From: Berberis thunbergii
Taxonomy: Eukaryota > Streptophyta > Magnoliopsida > Ranunculales > Berberidaceae
Assembly: GCA_003290165.1 (NCBI GenBank)
Contig: QNQO01000646.1
Location: forward strand, 434,001-498,000
DNA length: 64,000 nt
Direction: 5' to 3'
The notes beneath the pieces are model-generated. The model searched no databases. It was given only the letters and a program-made list of their open reading frames with translations, and was not told where the DNA came from. Made by a program: the position numbers and the translations under genes. Of this stretch, positions 11,999 through 23,700 are shown piece by piece (within the stretch, counting starts at the first letter, position 1; every line of letters starts with the position of its first letter).

Positions 11999-14182
11999 GG
12001 AAGGAGACATGTAGATTTGGGGGTGAGGTGTTGAACACAAGCATATCTCACCTGTGTTATTTCAACCAGATATTGACACATCAACATTTGGAGATTTCAT
12101 CCCCATTGTTTCTAGGCATTAAATTAAATATTTGCCTGGATTTTCAATGTTAATATTTATATTTTCTTAAGTTTTACACTTTTACCTTACCTTACCAATT
12201 ACTTGATAAGAATTTTTTTTTGTTATTTTCCTAGAAGTAGAATGTGTCATTAACCAAGGTAACATTTTAACCGATGCTTGAGAAACCAATATCATACAAT
12301 ATCAAGCATCAGATTTTGTTAAAAAGCACAATATATTGAAGAATACAAAAAACTCGAGATGATACGAATATTGCCAATAAGCACATTTCATGATACAGTA
12401 TGGTAAACACTTAAAACGTGCAATATTTGGATCCGAAATGGATGAAAGCAAGGGTAGGGTAACAACTTCATGTTTTTTTCTTTAAAAGTTGACTAGCATC
12501 TCACCTTCTTCTTCTTAAGCTTAATCATGTTAATTAGCACAAGGTAAATACAAAAAAATGATTTCTATATTGTAGTATTAATCAATAATTGTCTTAACTA
12601 AACAAAAATAAAAGTTAATTAGTGAGAAAGGCACTTTTACGTATATATGATTAAGAGTTTTAGACATTATTTGTCAAGGTAAAAGGGTATTGTAACTAAG
12701 GTATCCCATTGGACGACGTACATCAATTTCATAAAACTTAGAAAGGTAGTAGCTATCGCCAATCTTTCAAAAGTTTGAAAATCCTCTATTGGATCACAAT
12801 CTTAACAAATTTATTTATTTATAAATCATATTAACAAAAAAAATGTATAAATGGAACCCCAAATCTCTTCCAATGAACTTCCAAAAAGTACTAATCTAGA
12901 TTTCCAAAATCAAAGAAACATGTGCAAAACAAGTTATTTTTTGTCAAAAACACTTTTCATGGTCATAATTTGTCCTAATGTCTTTGCTATTATTATTTTA
13001 ATAGAAATTGTCCAAATTAAATACATTTCGATCATGTTTTATATTAAGAGTTAATAACTAATGCACGCGTAATTAATGCTCTAAATTTATAAAATTTTAC
13101 AGTGTACCAAGGGTGAAACCTAAAAAAAAAAAAAAAAAAAAAAACAATGTATCTTAGTCCTACATTTTCCAAAACTTGACTTCAACAAGTACATTTACCT
13201 AGGTAATCGGATCTCAAATGGTTAAAACCATTTTTATCAAGCCAAACAACAAAATAACACTAAGAACAGATTGAACCTGAAAAAGAAATGGCACCCTTTT
13301 TTCTGTAAATAGGTAATAAAACCCCACAAATTAAGGAACATAAACTCAAATGAAAAATATAAGGTATAGAGATTAAGATGGTGCAATGTAAACAAAAAAA
13401 AAAAAAAAAACTTCTTCGCTCTCCTCCCTTATCGACACTCTGTTAAAGGTTGTTGTTTAAAGGGAGGTGTGTGATCCCCGCCGCGCAGAGGTGATCTCTC
13501 TTCTTCAGTGTGGGAAAATATATTATTATTGCAGCCATTGATACCAAGCCCTCCATTTTCTCTCACAATCTAGCTCCACGAATGTCTTCAGAGGTTTATT
13601 GTTCCTCCACGAAAATGGTCTCTTCTATTTTTCATTTCTCACTCAATTATTCTCATGTCATTTATTTATTTATTAATTATCATATAATTTAGATGAAATG
13701 TGGTATGTTATAGGTATTATTGAAATGACAATATTGTCTATACATTGGTCATTTGGAAATTCGATTTATTTTGCAATATATATGTCAATACAATATTTCT
13801 CTTATTAAATGTTTCACTTATGATTGATATAAAACAATAGAAAAAGATAGGAAATATAATATATTTGAAAGTAGAAATCCAACATTTGCAAGTGGTTCAT
13901 CATAAAAAATTTAATGCTGGAATTCTAATTTATTTATTTAATTTTGTAGAAATCTGCAATGCTCTTCAAGTGGACACATGAGATAATCAGGTTAGTCTAT
14001 GTTCTAGAAATCATACTATTTTTCTTTCACAAATTGTGTTTACAGTGATATAATTTGAACTCTTTGTATACAGAATTTCAATGGCTAATGACCTCGAGAA
14101 ATCTCAAGCAGAGGGATTTCCCTGAGGAAAATTGGTGTATCCCAATCCCACACAACCCCACACTTGCATGAAAGTCTCCCAC
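11999..14182. other. Divergent spacer between ISPE and the PI4K gene
   Basis: Very AT-rich, with several poly-A runs (for example near 13122-13144 and 13394-13410) and no gene. It must contain both promoters. A GTTAGT donor at 13991 and a TACAG acceptor ending at 14073 could frame an 83-bp 5' UTR intron of the PI4K gene; this is a motif-based guess. Confidence 0.45.
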
Positions 14183-15946
14183 ATGGCTGTAGTCATCGAT
14201 CACCATTGTGAATTCAAGCCTTTCCCTCGTAAACAACGATGTAAACTTCAGTCCTTCACACAAGCTGACTTCTCTGTGCTCGAAATTGATCCAACCAAGC
14301 TGGCCCATTCCCTAAACCAAGTTGTTGCAGCGGCTAACATTCACCGTACCATCTCAACACCCTGCCTCCCACTCAACAGCGATGAGACCAACAATACTAG
14401 CCCAAAGGTCGAAATCATAGGAGGTGGGCGTGCCCCAGGTGTCCTTGGCCTAGTTGTTGAAACTGCTATTGGTATGGCAAGTGGTGTTGATCCTATTCAT
14501 GTGACAAATGGGCAAGGTGGTGCATATTACTTGCGCAATCTCAACGGTAGTAACATTGCATTGGTGAAGCCTATTGACGAGGAACCACTAGCCCTGAACA
14601 GTTCGAAGGGCTATGCAGGTCGACTGATAGGTCATCCAGGCTTAAAAAATTCTGTTATAGTTAGTGAGACTGCAGTCCGTGAGGTTGCTGCCTACCTACT
14701 TGATCACAATGGATTTGCTGGTGTGCCCCCTACTGCACTTGTGAAGATATCACACACTGCATTCCACACAGAAGACCCATTGTACAAAGCGCCAACCTTG
14801 CCTAAACTTGCCTCCATTCAGCGTTTTATTGATCATGATTTTGATGCAGGGGACCTAGGACCATCAGGATTTTCAGTTGATTCTGTTCATCGAATTGGCA
14901 TTCTTGATATCAGACTACTAAACCTCGATAGGCATGCTGGTAACATCCTTGTCAAGAAGCAAAATAATAAGAACAATGTCAGTTGTTATGGTGGTGGTGT
15001 TGGTAGTAGTTATGTGAGTGAAAACTATGCTGTTGGGGCTGCTGACCTCGTACCTATCGATCATGGTCTTTGCCTTCCTGAGTTACTAGAGGATCCGTAT
15101 TTCGAATGGCTTCATTGGCCACAAGCTGCTCTGCCCTTCTCAGAGACAGAAGCCGAGTACATATGCAGGCTCGACCCATTGAAGGATGCAGAGATACTTC
15201 GCACAGAGTTGCCCTCAGTGAGAGAGTCGTCTATTCGAATTCTTGCTCTTTGCACAATTTTCCTAAAGCGTGCAGTGGAGGCTGGTCTTTGTCTTGCAGA
15301 CATCGGTGACATGATGACACGCGAATACTGTGGAACAGAACAAGGTCCTAGTTTACTAGAGGCCTTGTGTGCTAAAGTCATCAGTGACATGAACAATGTA
15401 TCATTCGTGGAGGGCTTTAAAAGTATGATGGAAAGTGAAGAAGACTTCAACATGTTTCAATTCGACATTGAGTCTGAAGAAAAAAGCACCAATGTTATGG
15501 ATGTTAAAGTCCCAAGACTCCTCCGAAGCCATTGTAATGCAAGTAAGCCACCGAAAGTCCCAGTTAAGCTTCCGTTTACAAGATCAATGAGCGAATTCTC
15601 CCATAAAGTTTCATATCCATTGCATGAAGATGAGAAAACCTTTATCAATGATGACAGTGATGATGACGAAGAGGAGAATGAGAACAAAGAAGAAGATGAC
15701 ATCAACAATGAAGAGGAAGATGGGAGTAATGATAGTGAACACAACAAAGTGGGGGGACTAGTAAGGAGTGTGAGCTACCCAGAAACAAAACATAAACATG
15801 AGATTGGGAGCATATCATTTAAGGAAATGAGTGAAGAGGAATGGGGAGTGTTCTTGGAAAGTTTTGAGAAACAATTGCCAAAGGCCTTTGAAGATAGGAA
15901 GAGTGGGGGATTGAAGCAAAGGTTGGGGAGTTCATGCAAGTTTTAA
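14183..15946 (+). CDS. PI4KG1: Phosphatidylinositol 4-kinase gamma (type II PI4K-like), gamma-1 type
   Basis: Single-exon gene, 587 aa from the ATG at 14183. An in-frame ATG at 14168 would add five residues; I prefer 14183 because the protein then begins MAVVID, which looks family-like. It belongs to the PI3/PI4-kinase fold family (PF00454). Visible landmarks are the ATP-site Lys129 in ALVKPIDEEP, the catalytic-loop NLDRHAGN (Asp249, Asn254) and the metal-binding IDHG (Asp293). A strongly acidic stretch of Asp/Glu runs through about residues 490-530, followed by a conserved SFKEMSEEEW tail. Family members have been reported to phosphorylate lipid or, in several plant cases, to act as protein kinases, so lipid activity is not assured. 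Its 3' end faces the 3' end of DPE2, 1.8 kb away. The gamma-1 assignment rests on resemblance and on its position beside DPE2. Confidence 0.9.
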   Translation: MAVVIDHHCEFKPFPRKQRCKLQSFTQADFSVLEIDPTKLAHSLNQVVAAANIHRTISTPCLPLNSDETNNTSPKVEIIGGGRAPGVLGLVVETAIGMASGVDPIHVTNGQGGAYYLRNLNGSNIALVKPIDEEPLALNSSKGYAGRLIGHPGLKNSVIVSETAVREVAAYLLDHNGFAGVPPTALVKISHTAFHTEDPLYKAPTLPKLASIQRFIDHDFDAGDLGPSGFSVDSVHRIGILDIRLLNLDRHAGNILVKKQNNKNNVSCYGGGVGSSYVSENYAVGAADLVPIDHGLCLPELLEDPYFEWLHWPQAALPFSETEAEYICRLDPLKDAEILRTELPSVRESSIRILALCTIFLKRAVEAGLCLADIGDMMTREYCGTEQGPSLLEALCAKVISDMNNVSFVEGFKSMMESEEDFNMFQFDIESEEKSTNVMDVKVPRLLRSHCNASKPPKVPVKLPFTRSMSEFSHKVSYPLHEDEKTFINDDSDDDEEENENKEEDDINNEEEDGSNDSEHNKVGGLVRSVSYPETKHKHEIGSISFKEMSEEEWGVFLESFEKQLPKAFEDRKSGGLKQRLGSSCKF

Positions 15947-17432
15947 TTTGATGAACTTTGAAGACAACCATTTTTGTCAAAGAAAAACTAGAGAAGAGAT
16001 TAATGGAGTGAAGGAATGACTGCCTTGCTATTCCATAGTTTTTTTGTGTACATATATCAAGTCAGTTTTATGTGTACATAAGTTTGAAGAGGTATATAAT
16101 GTATAGTTAATTAGTTAGAGAAGATGATAGCCTTTTTGGATCGAAGAAGAGAAATCTCTTACAAAGTGGCAGACTTTTTTTTTTTTTTTTTTTTTTGTAA
16201 ATTTGGATTGAATAAAAGTGAAGCACTTTTGAGTACTATATGATCTGAATTTATAGAATCGCTTTATCTATTATGAAATGTTGGTTTTGTAATGACTCAA
16301 TTGTGGTGTTTTCTACAATTAGTGAAGTGCTGGTACTTTTAGTTTAATATGCTATGTTATTTAACTTGAATAAAGAGATTTTTACTTCTTCATGTATTTT
16401 ACATCCAGTGAAAAAAGGGAGTGATAGATGAAGATGCATCTATGTACATGAAAGAAAAAACACAGCAAACTGTCTGAAACTGCCATTTGGTTGAATTCTG
16501 GTGAAGGGGACTAGTGAGAAAGAGTTTGAAACTACTTGATTCAGCCTCTGGCCTGATTATAAAAGAGAATAGTTCTTGCTATTCAGATAGGCATACGATA
16601 ACAGTGTTCCTTCCTCCTCTGTGTGACTGATTCCATCTGCAGTACCACCCTAGAGACAGGTCTTGATTCTTCAGATGTCTTTGTTTTGAAACACAACAAA
16701 AAGAGAGAAACTTCAGCACTAAGTTTGCCTACAAATCCTTCATAGAAGCCTTGCCAAATAATGCCTCCTCATCCATAGTGGTGAATTCCAAACTTCTCCA
16801 TTCTTTCTGGGATCAATGAAGAAAATGTAATACACCCTTATCAGCTTTGTTTATGCAGAAACCTGGGAGTCAGTTTTCCACTTCAATCCAACTCATGGAG
16901 AAAACAGCAGCCCTCTCGCAAACTGATCTTCATGCTTAGAAAAAAATTTCATTTATTTGCCTGTTAACGCTTAAAGGATTAGCAGGGCAGCGAGCATTGT
17001 TTCTTTTGTTGATAAATGGGCAAGGCAGGGTGATAGCTATAAAAAGGTAAGAATAATTTTGCAGCTGCATCTAGCTTTGAGCAGAATTTGCTCCTGCGAA
17101 GCAAGCACCTTTTTTTAATGCCAAAACCACAATCTAAAGAAGGTAACTATTATCTCTGACTTCATGGATTTTGTGAAAGGTTTGAACCACAGAGTTCATC
17201 ATCTGTCTCGGAGACCAGGATTGATGGGATGGACTTGAGAATTTCCTTACGGTTTTGATAGCATCGAGTCTCTTCATAATTTGGAAAATGTTTAACCCAC
17301 AGTTCCATTTGTTCCATTAATTAATGGAATTTTTATTTTGACTATCAAAGTAAAAAATAAAAAAAATAAAAAAAAATTTCAAAATACGAAAAGTGTATCC
17401 AATCACCTATATCATTCAAATTGTGACAAAAG

Positions 17433-17475
<43 letters not shown>

Positions 17476-17729
17476 GGGTCAGTGTGTCAGAGAAAACTAA
17501 ACAATTCACCCCAATGCAGTTGAATCTGGCAAAACTTGAATTTTAAATCAAGTATTTATTTCCTCTTGACATTCATAATCTCAACATAGTAGTCAAGTCT
17601 CAAGTAGACTAAAATGCAACATGTAAGGAGTGGTCTATGCATGAAACATGGAAGTAACCTTATACTCTTGGTAAGAAAAAACGGGTGTTACTTGGACCGA
17701 CCATATCCAAATGGAATGTTTGCAACGAC
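15947..17729. other. Convergent spacer between the PI4K gene and DPE2
   Basis: No gene on either strand. It holds a poly-T run (about 16174-16195), a TA microsatellite (17433-17460) followed by poly-T, and a stretch near 16570-17300 in which I recognise nothing. The two 3' UTRs should fall at its edges. Confidence 0.45.
17433..17460. repeat. TA dinucleotide microsatellite
   Basis: Fourteen TA units followed by about 15 T. Such tracts are usually length-polymorphic. Confidence 0.8.
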
Positions 17730-20700
17730 CTATGAAACTGCATGAATCTCTTTCTGGGAAACTTTGTCAAACTGGGATGCTACAGATGCTGATCCTTTTC
17801 CACTCACAACTTGCTGTTTGTCAGTTACAGCTCCTGCCGTGTTACACTCTGGGAAAACACCTTCTTCCAAAGAAGGATGAGATCTACCACTACTCTTAAC
17901 AAGATTTCTTATGGTCATTTTGATTTCTGTATCGGCCAGCAAAGTCTCCAGTGTTACATGTACACCTGAATGAGATAATACGACAATGTGGTATCAAATC
18001 AGTAAAGAAATTGTAAGAAGACATGAATTTGGCACTTGAGAGTAAGTTGGTACGTACGGAATCTCCAGTAATGTTTTGGATTTGTCGGATCATTGATTGT
18101 CTCTTCTATTGCAGGTCGTTTGGCATATTCTGCTTTTAGTGCTAGTAAGTCCTGCCATTTAGCAAAAACAAATATTTATTTCAAAGTTACTATTAGTATA
18201 TATGTTTCTTGTGTCGATTAATGTGATCAAAATAGTCTTTACCTGGAGAGGAAAAATTGCCCACATTGATGGAGCTTCAACATGCTGCCGGAGGATGAAG
18301 TGTGCAATTTCAGGAGTGCATAAAGCTGGAGGTAAATCATTGCATCCCACCACAGTTTTATAAAAGCGGCATCTTCTTTCTTCATCTTCCTCCCACCATG
18401 CGCGCATTGTGGAGCAGTCATGGCATGATGGTGCGCATGCCTAATAAACATTGTGAGTTCAGCTTAGTTTCAAAATATCTGAAGGAAATGGACACTGTTT
18501 GCTCCTGGGCAAACACTATTTTGTATGAGATTTAGATAGAAAGCAAAAACATTCCTGGGAACAAAGATTGCAAATAACAGAAAAGGAGAAAAGTAACTGA
18601 ATTTCGGTAAGACTTGGCCTAAGCCTTGAACTTTGATGTTCTAAATCAGGCTCCAACTCTCCAGTTATTTTCGATTTACTTGTTTGTTGGTCGCCACTCG
18701 TCGCTATTTCCGTTTCCCATGTTTTTACTTGCAAAGTATGCCATTTATTTATTTTCATTCCTGTAACTCTTCCTCGTCCCATTTACATGTACGTAGAGGG
18801 GGAAGGCAATGTAGTGATGCTATCCATTAAGCAGTAATAAAAAAAATAAAAATAAAAAATTCAAGTTAAATAATTAAAAATAATAATAAAATAATTTTTA
18901 AAATATGATGCCAACAGAATGAATTAACAATCCATTTCTGAGATGAAACAGGAATGAGTCACGTAAGTGAACAAACAGATATGAATGGAACTCACTGTCA
19001 TATAGGGGTACTGCGAAGGAATTCCAAATTCTCTATCAGGTTCACTTGGCATACGCTGAATGCGTAAGCCTATCAATCCTAATTCTTGCATAACCTGGAT
19101 TACAAAGCCCCACACAAGTCATTAACTTGGTAAAATTCCTGTTCAGCAAAAGCATTTTAAAAGAACAAAGACATGACCAAAGTAAAAAGGCTAAAAAATG
19201 CAGTTGGAGATAACATACAGGATGAACGCAAGCTGGAATCATCCCTAGATCTTCCCCACAGGCCAACATATCTGACGAGTTCAAAAGGGCAGGCAGAGTC
19301 TTCATTGCATTTTGGCTCCAAAGAGTTTCTTGCCGGTAGAAATAATAATCATAATATAATCTTTTGAGTACATTTTTGCTATAACAAAAAACAATAAAAG
19401 AGTTATCTGATTGCATTATCTTGACATTGATTTATCCTAGAGTTCTAACCTAGATTCTTTCTGGAATTTAAGCAAGCTCAGTTAAATTTACAATAAGAAT
19501 TACTGAAGGACATACTTGTGATCATCTAAGTCGTTGAAACTAGATGTATCTTCAATATTAAAACGAGGGTAAAATTTCCGTGCATCTTCTGGATCTCTGA
19601 TGAGAACAATATTCTGCCAATCCAACAAGTCAAACATATGAAATCCCACAGTAATAATATAGCAGTAGATATTCGATAGAGGCGTCCAACAGGACTAGAG
19701 TAAATATGCTCAAAATTCAGAGATATCAAAATGAAATGGGTGAGCGTTAAAGCATGACATCACACCCACCTGTAGAAGATGAAACAACCCACGTCGTATT
19801 TCGTCTTCGCTCTCCAGCCATAATGATTTTCCAGCTAATGCCTGAAGTTTGGCGACAACTTTTTTCTCTGTATTGCAATCGTCCTTGAACTGTAACAACA
19901 TGATAAAACCTCAATTCCGTGTTGCAAGGCATCCCTAAGTGGCAACATGAATCAAGACATTAAGACAAAGGGTCAGATATAACCAAGAAAGAACCATGAC
20001 AATCACCTGATAACAATTTTTCTGGTATTCGTCTAAAAAGTTGGAAGCGACAACAGACCAAGAATCACCAAATTTTTCCTGAAACATGAAGACATGCTTA
20101 ATAAGAAGAAAAACAAAGATGCATAAATTTCAAAGCCATAAACAGCATTGATTCATAGAAGTGCAGAGATATCATAAACTTCTTTAGTAGACACAAGATA
20201 TAGGAATCTAAACAAACCAACACTAGAAATAAACCTTTAGCATTTCTTGCCGGATATATGGACGGCTCAAACGATCAAAGTCCCATATCCCCTCTTTCTC
20301 AAGTTCTTCCTACAAAGAAAATGAGTTATTTACAAAAAACTGGTGAAGAAAAATAAATAGCAGAATTGACCGCACACACTATTTCTTTCGAACAATAATA
20401 AAATTTGATTAAAATGCAGGAAAAGAACCTTCTATTCTTGTAAATGTACTAGGAATTCTGTGTTTTTTTTGTATTTTCAGTTTCTTGTTATTGAGTGCTA
20501 GGCTAATGACTTCATTTTATTAATTAAAAAAAATATATAGATACAAATATAAACTATCAAAAATGGCTATATGAACCCAAGAAAGCTTTACCACACCTGA
20601 CTTAATGGGATAGATGGTCGAAACTTTCCAACTAGACCTGTAGTAGCATGGTCTGGAAGCTCCCATATTCTAAAGAAACCTAAAATATGATCTATTCTGT

Positions 20701-23700
20701 ACGCAGTGAAGAACTTTGACATCTGTGATATCAAAAACAAAATCCTTATGATGAACTAATTATCCACAATAAATAATAAGGTTTCAGATAACTCTCAATA
20801 AAAGAAATGGGATGGAAAGAAGGAAACCTGTGTTAGGCGAGCACGCCACCAAGCATAATTGTCTTTTGACATTTCTTCCCAATTGTAAGTAGGGAAACCC
20901 CAGTTCTGTCCATTTTTATCAAAATAATCTGGGGGAGCGCCAGTAGAGGTGTTCATTCGGAACAAAGTTGGATATACCCAGGTATCGACACTGTTCCTAT
21001 CTACACCAATTGGTAGATCTCCCTTCAAAATTACTCTTTTCTTTCTTGCATATGCAGCTGCTTCTGACAACTGCCAAGTTATAAGTTTAAACAGAATTAT
21101 GCAAGGATCAGATTGAAAGAAACAAAACTATGGGTACATATATTATAAATGTAGAGAAATGATCTTATCTTCACTTACTTGTTGATACAAATGAAATTGG
21201 ATATAATAATGGAAGCAAATAATGTCATAATGCACTGTGTCCTTTGAGATAAGCTTCTCAAGCTGCAAACAGGATTAAAAAGCAATGAGAGATATAGCAA
21301 AGGATCTGGTTTTAAAAACTCTACAGAATACTAAAATAAGAGTAACCAAAGGAATGCATTAAAAGTATTGTAAGTTATGACTAGATAAAGCAATAAAAAA
21401 AAATACAATCCACTCAATATAATGCAAATAACGCTTTTGATCACCTTATCTTTCGAAAAGTTTGAAAAGCGTCCCCATTGGCTGTGATCTGATGTTTCGA
21501 AAAAGTCCCTCAAGAAACAAAAAGCTGCAAAGGGCTTCAACCATTCCTATTACCAGTGAAGCTCAGGCTCATTAGTTTTTTATAAAATTTTAAAGTATGG
21601 AACCTTAAGATATCAAGTCACAAGGAAAGAAGATCAACTCAATTAACCAGCGTCCTTTAAAAGACAAAGTTACTTATTGGTGTGGAATGATTGATGAAGA
21701 GACAAGAAGGCCTACCTTGTTCTCAGAGAAAAATGTCTGGAAGGAACTAGAAGTGAGTATCTGATCCTTCTCGAGTGAAAAAATCTTCTTGGCAATTGAA
21801 AGTTTTGTAGCAAGGGTAGCCTCATAATCCACAACCTGCACAGGAGGACTCAATTGTATCACTGATTTAGAAACTAGTTATTTTCACGAGACTACCAATT
21901 AATTTGGAGAATTGATCACCAAGAGTAGATGCTAAGTTTAGTTTCTTCTCACAATCATAGCCTTTAACTAGTATATTTTACTGACAGCTTTAGCTATCAA
22001 CAGTAGTTTTCTTTTTTCACCTCGAGATTGATAAAGTAATAAAAAGGAGTGAGTGACAATTTTCCTGTTGAGTCTTGAACCGTATGTGATGTCATGTCTT
22101 CATCTAATAGGTGTTTTAAAATTGGGATGCTGATCCACAACACACTTGGGAATACGCAATGTTTAATTCTATTTGCCTTGCCAATGGAGGCAATTAAAGC
22201 ATAAATACATTTACCTGAAATATTGTGTCAAGCACTTAAAAAATTTATTTTATTCTCCTAAGCCGCAACACTTATGACAGTTCATAATACAATACAGAAA
22301 ATTTGATTATAGTTTAGATTAAACTATGGTTGATTTCCACCAAGATGCAGTCGTGACATCCCTCACTAACACTAATGCTCTGCCACCATTGCAAACTTAG
22401 ATAAGTCCATAGTTAAATAGGGGACCTTTGCCATCACTCCTCCTTGAGCAATCTGAGAGAAAAACACCATGTTCCGTCTCCCTCGCAACTAATACTATCC
22501 ACCAAGTGGTATAGCCCAACCTAATAGCACACAGGAGCCCCAACCCAACACGTCATAGGCATAAAACTATCAATTCTCACCTCCTTACGAACTGAGTCAT
22601 CCTTGGCTCTAGTGTCAAATTTACAAGATTTCCCTTAGTAACACCAATACTGTCCTTAATTGTGTTAGTCGATGTGAAGTTTTCTCAAAATCACTTAAGA
22701 GTTAGCTTCAGTTACATAGTTAACATTCAATGACAAGGCTCTTTCAGTATAACAAAAACCTTAACTTGAAAGGTCTTACCTTTCCATCCAGATCTTTCTT
22801 AGCTTGGGCGATCTCTTTCTGCAAGAACAACAAGCTATGTCAAAGATCAAACTTTAGAAAACATACTAATTAAGAAAAGACAAAGTCAGGAAGCCAAACC
22901 TTGATCCCTTCTGGAATATTATTTGAAAGTGCCTGCACTCTTAGATACAGAGGATGCAACGCAAATACAGATAGTGAGCTGCAGGACCGAAATGTTCAAA
23001 TGTAAGTGTTCAGAGATTTGAATCTTCGTGAACATTAGCTCCAATAACAGCCAAATTAACTTCAAAACACATCTATACCCAACAAACACAAATCATGATT
23101 ATTCTAAAATGTTTTAGTTCGAAAAATATACTTTGAAAACACAAATACAAAAAATAAGTATCATATAGAATCATGACTACTCCTCAAGAAGCACTGTGCT
23201 TCTAGCATGACACTTCAGGTCATTAGAAGAAGTTAAGCACCCATGATACACAACTTCGCAAGTCAAATGATTTTGCCAAAGGGAAAACGGTTCCAGTGGG
23301 AACATGAAAAAGGCAGACATGACGACGAGGGTGATGATAATGATAATTGCATATCCAGATTGGTGTTTTCAGGTACCCAAACCTATTTAACGACACTTTA
23401 TTTCAAAAAAATTCCCATGTCCAAGACACTCCGACACTTGTTGAACACTCCATCGGATACTACATGCTTAGATCATCAATGATTTCACATATTTTTTGTG
23501 AGTTTCAATTTTTTACAAGTGTCACAAGTATGCTACGGAAAGTTGATAGTATACCTGCAGCAATAATGATTAACGAGTAAAACAATATGACTAATAGTAT
23601 GAAACTTATTGCTAAAAAGTAAATAATATTTTAATGTACAGGCGTGTCCACATATTGTGTTTTTTTAGTCGATGTGTCTAACACCAACACACGTTTCAGA

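Noticed and set aside
15106..15747. Several frames of 67-113 codons overlapping the PI4K coding region on other frames
   Set aside because: They are shadows of the high-quality PI4K frame and have no domain content.
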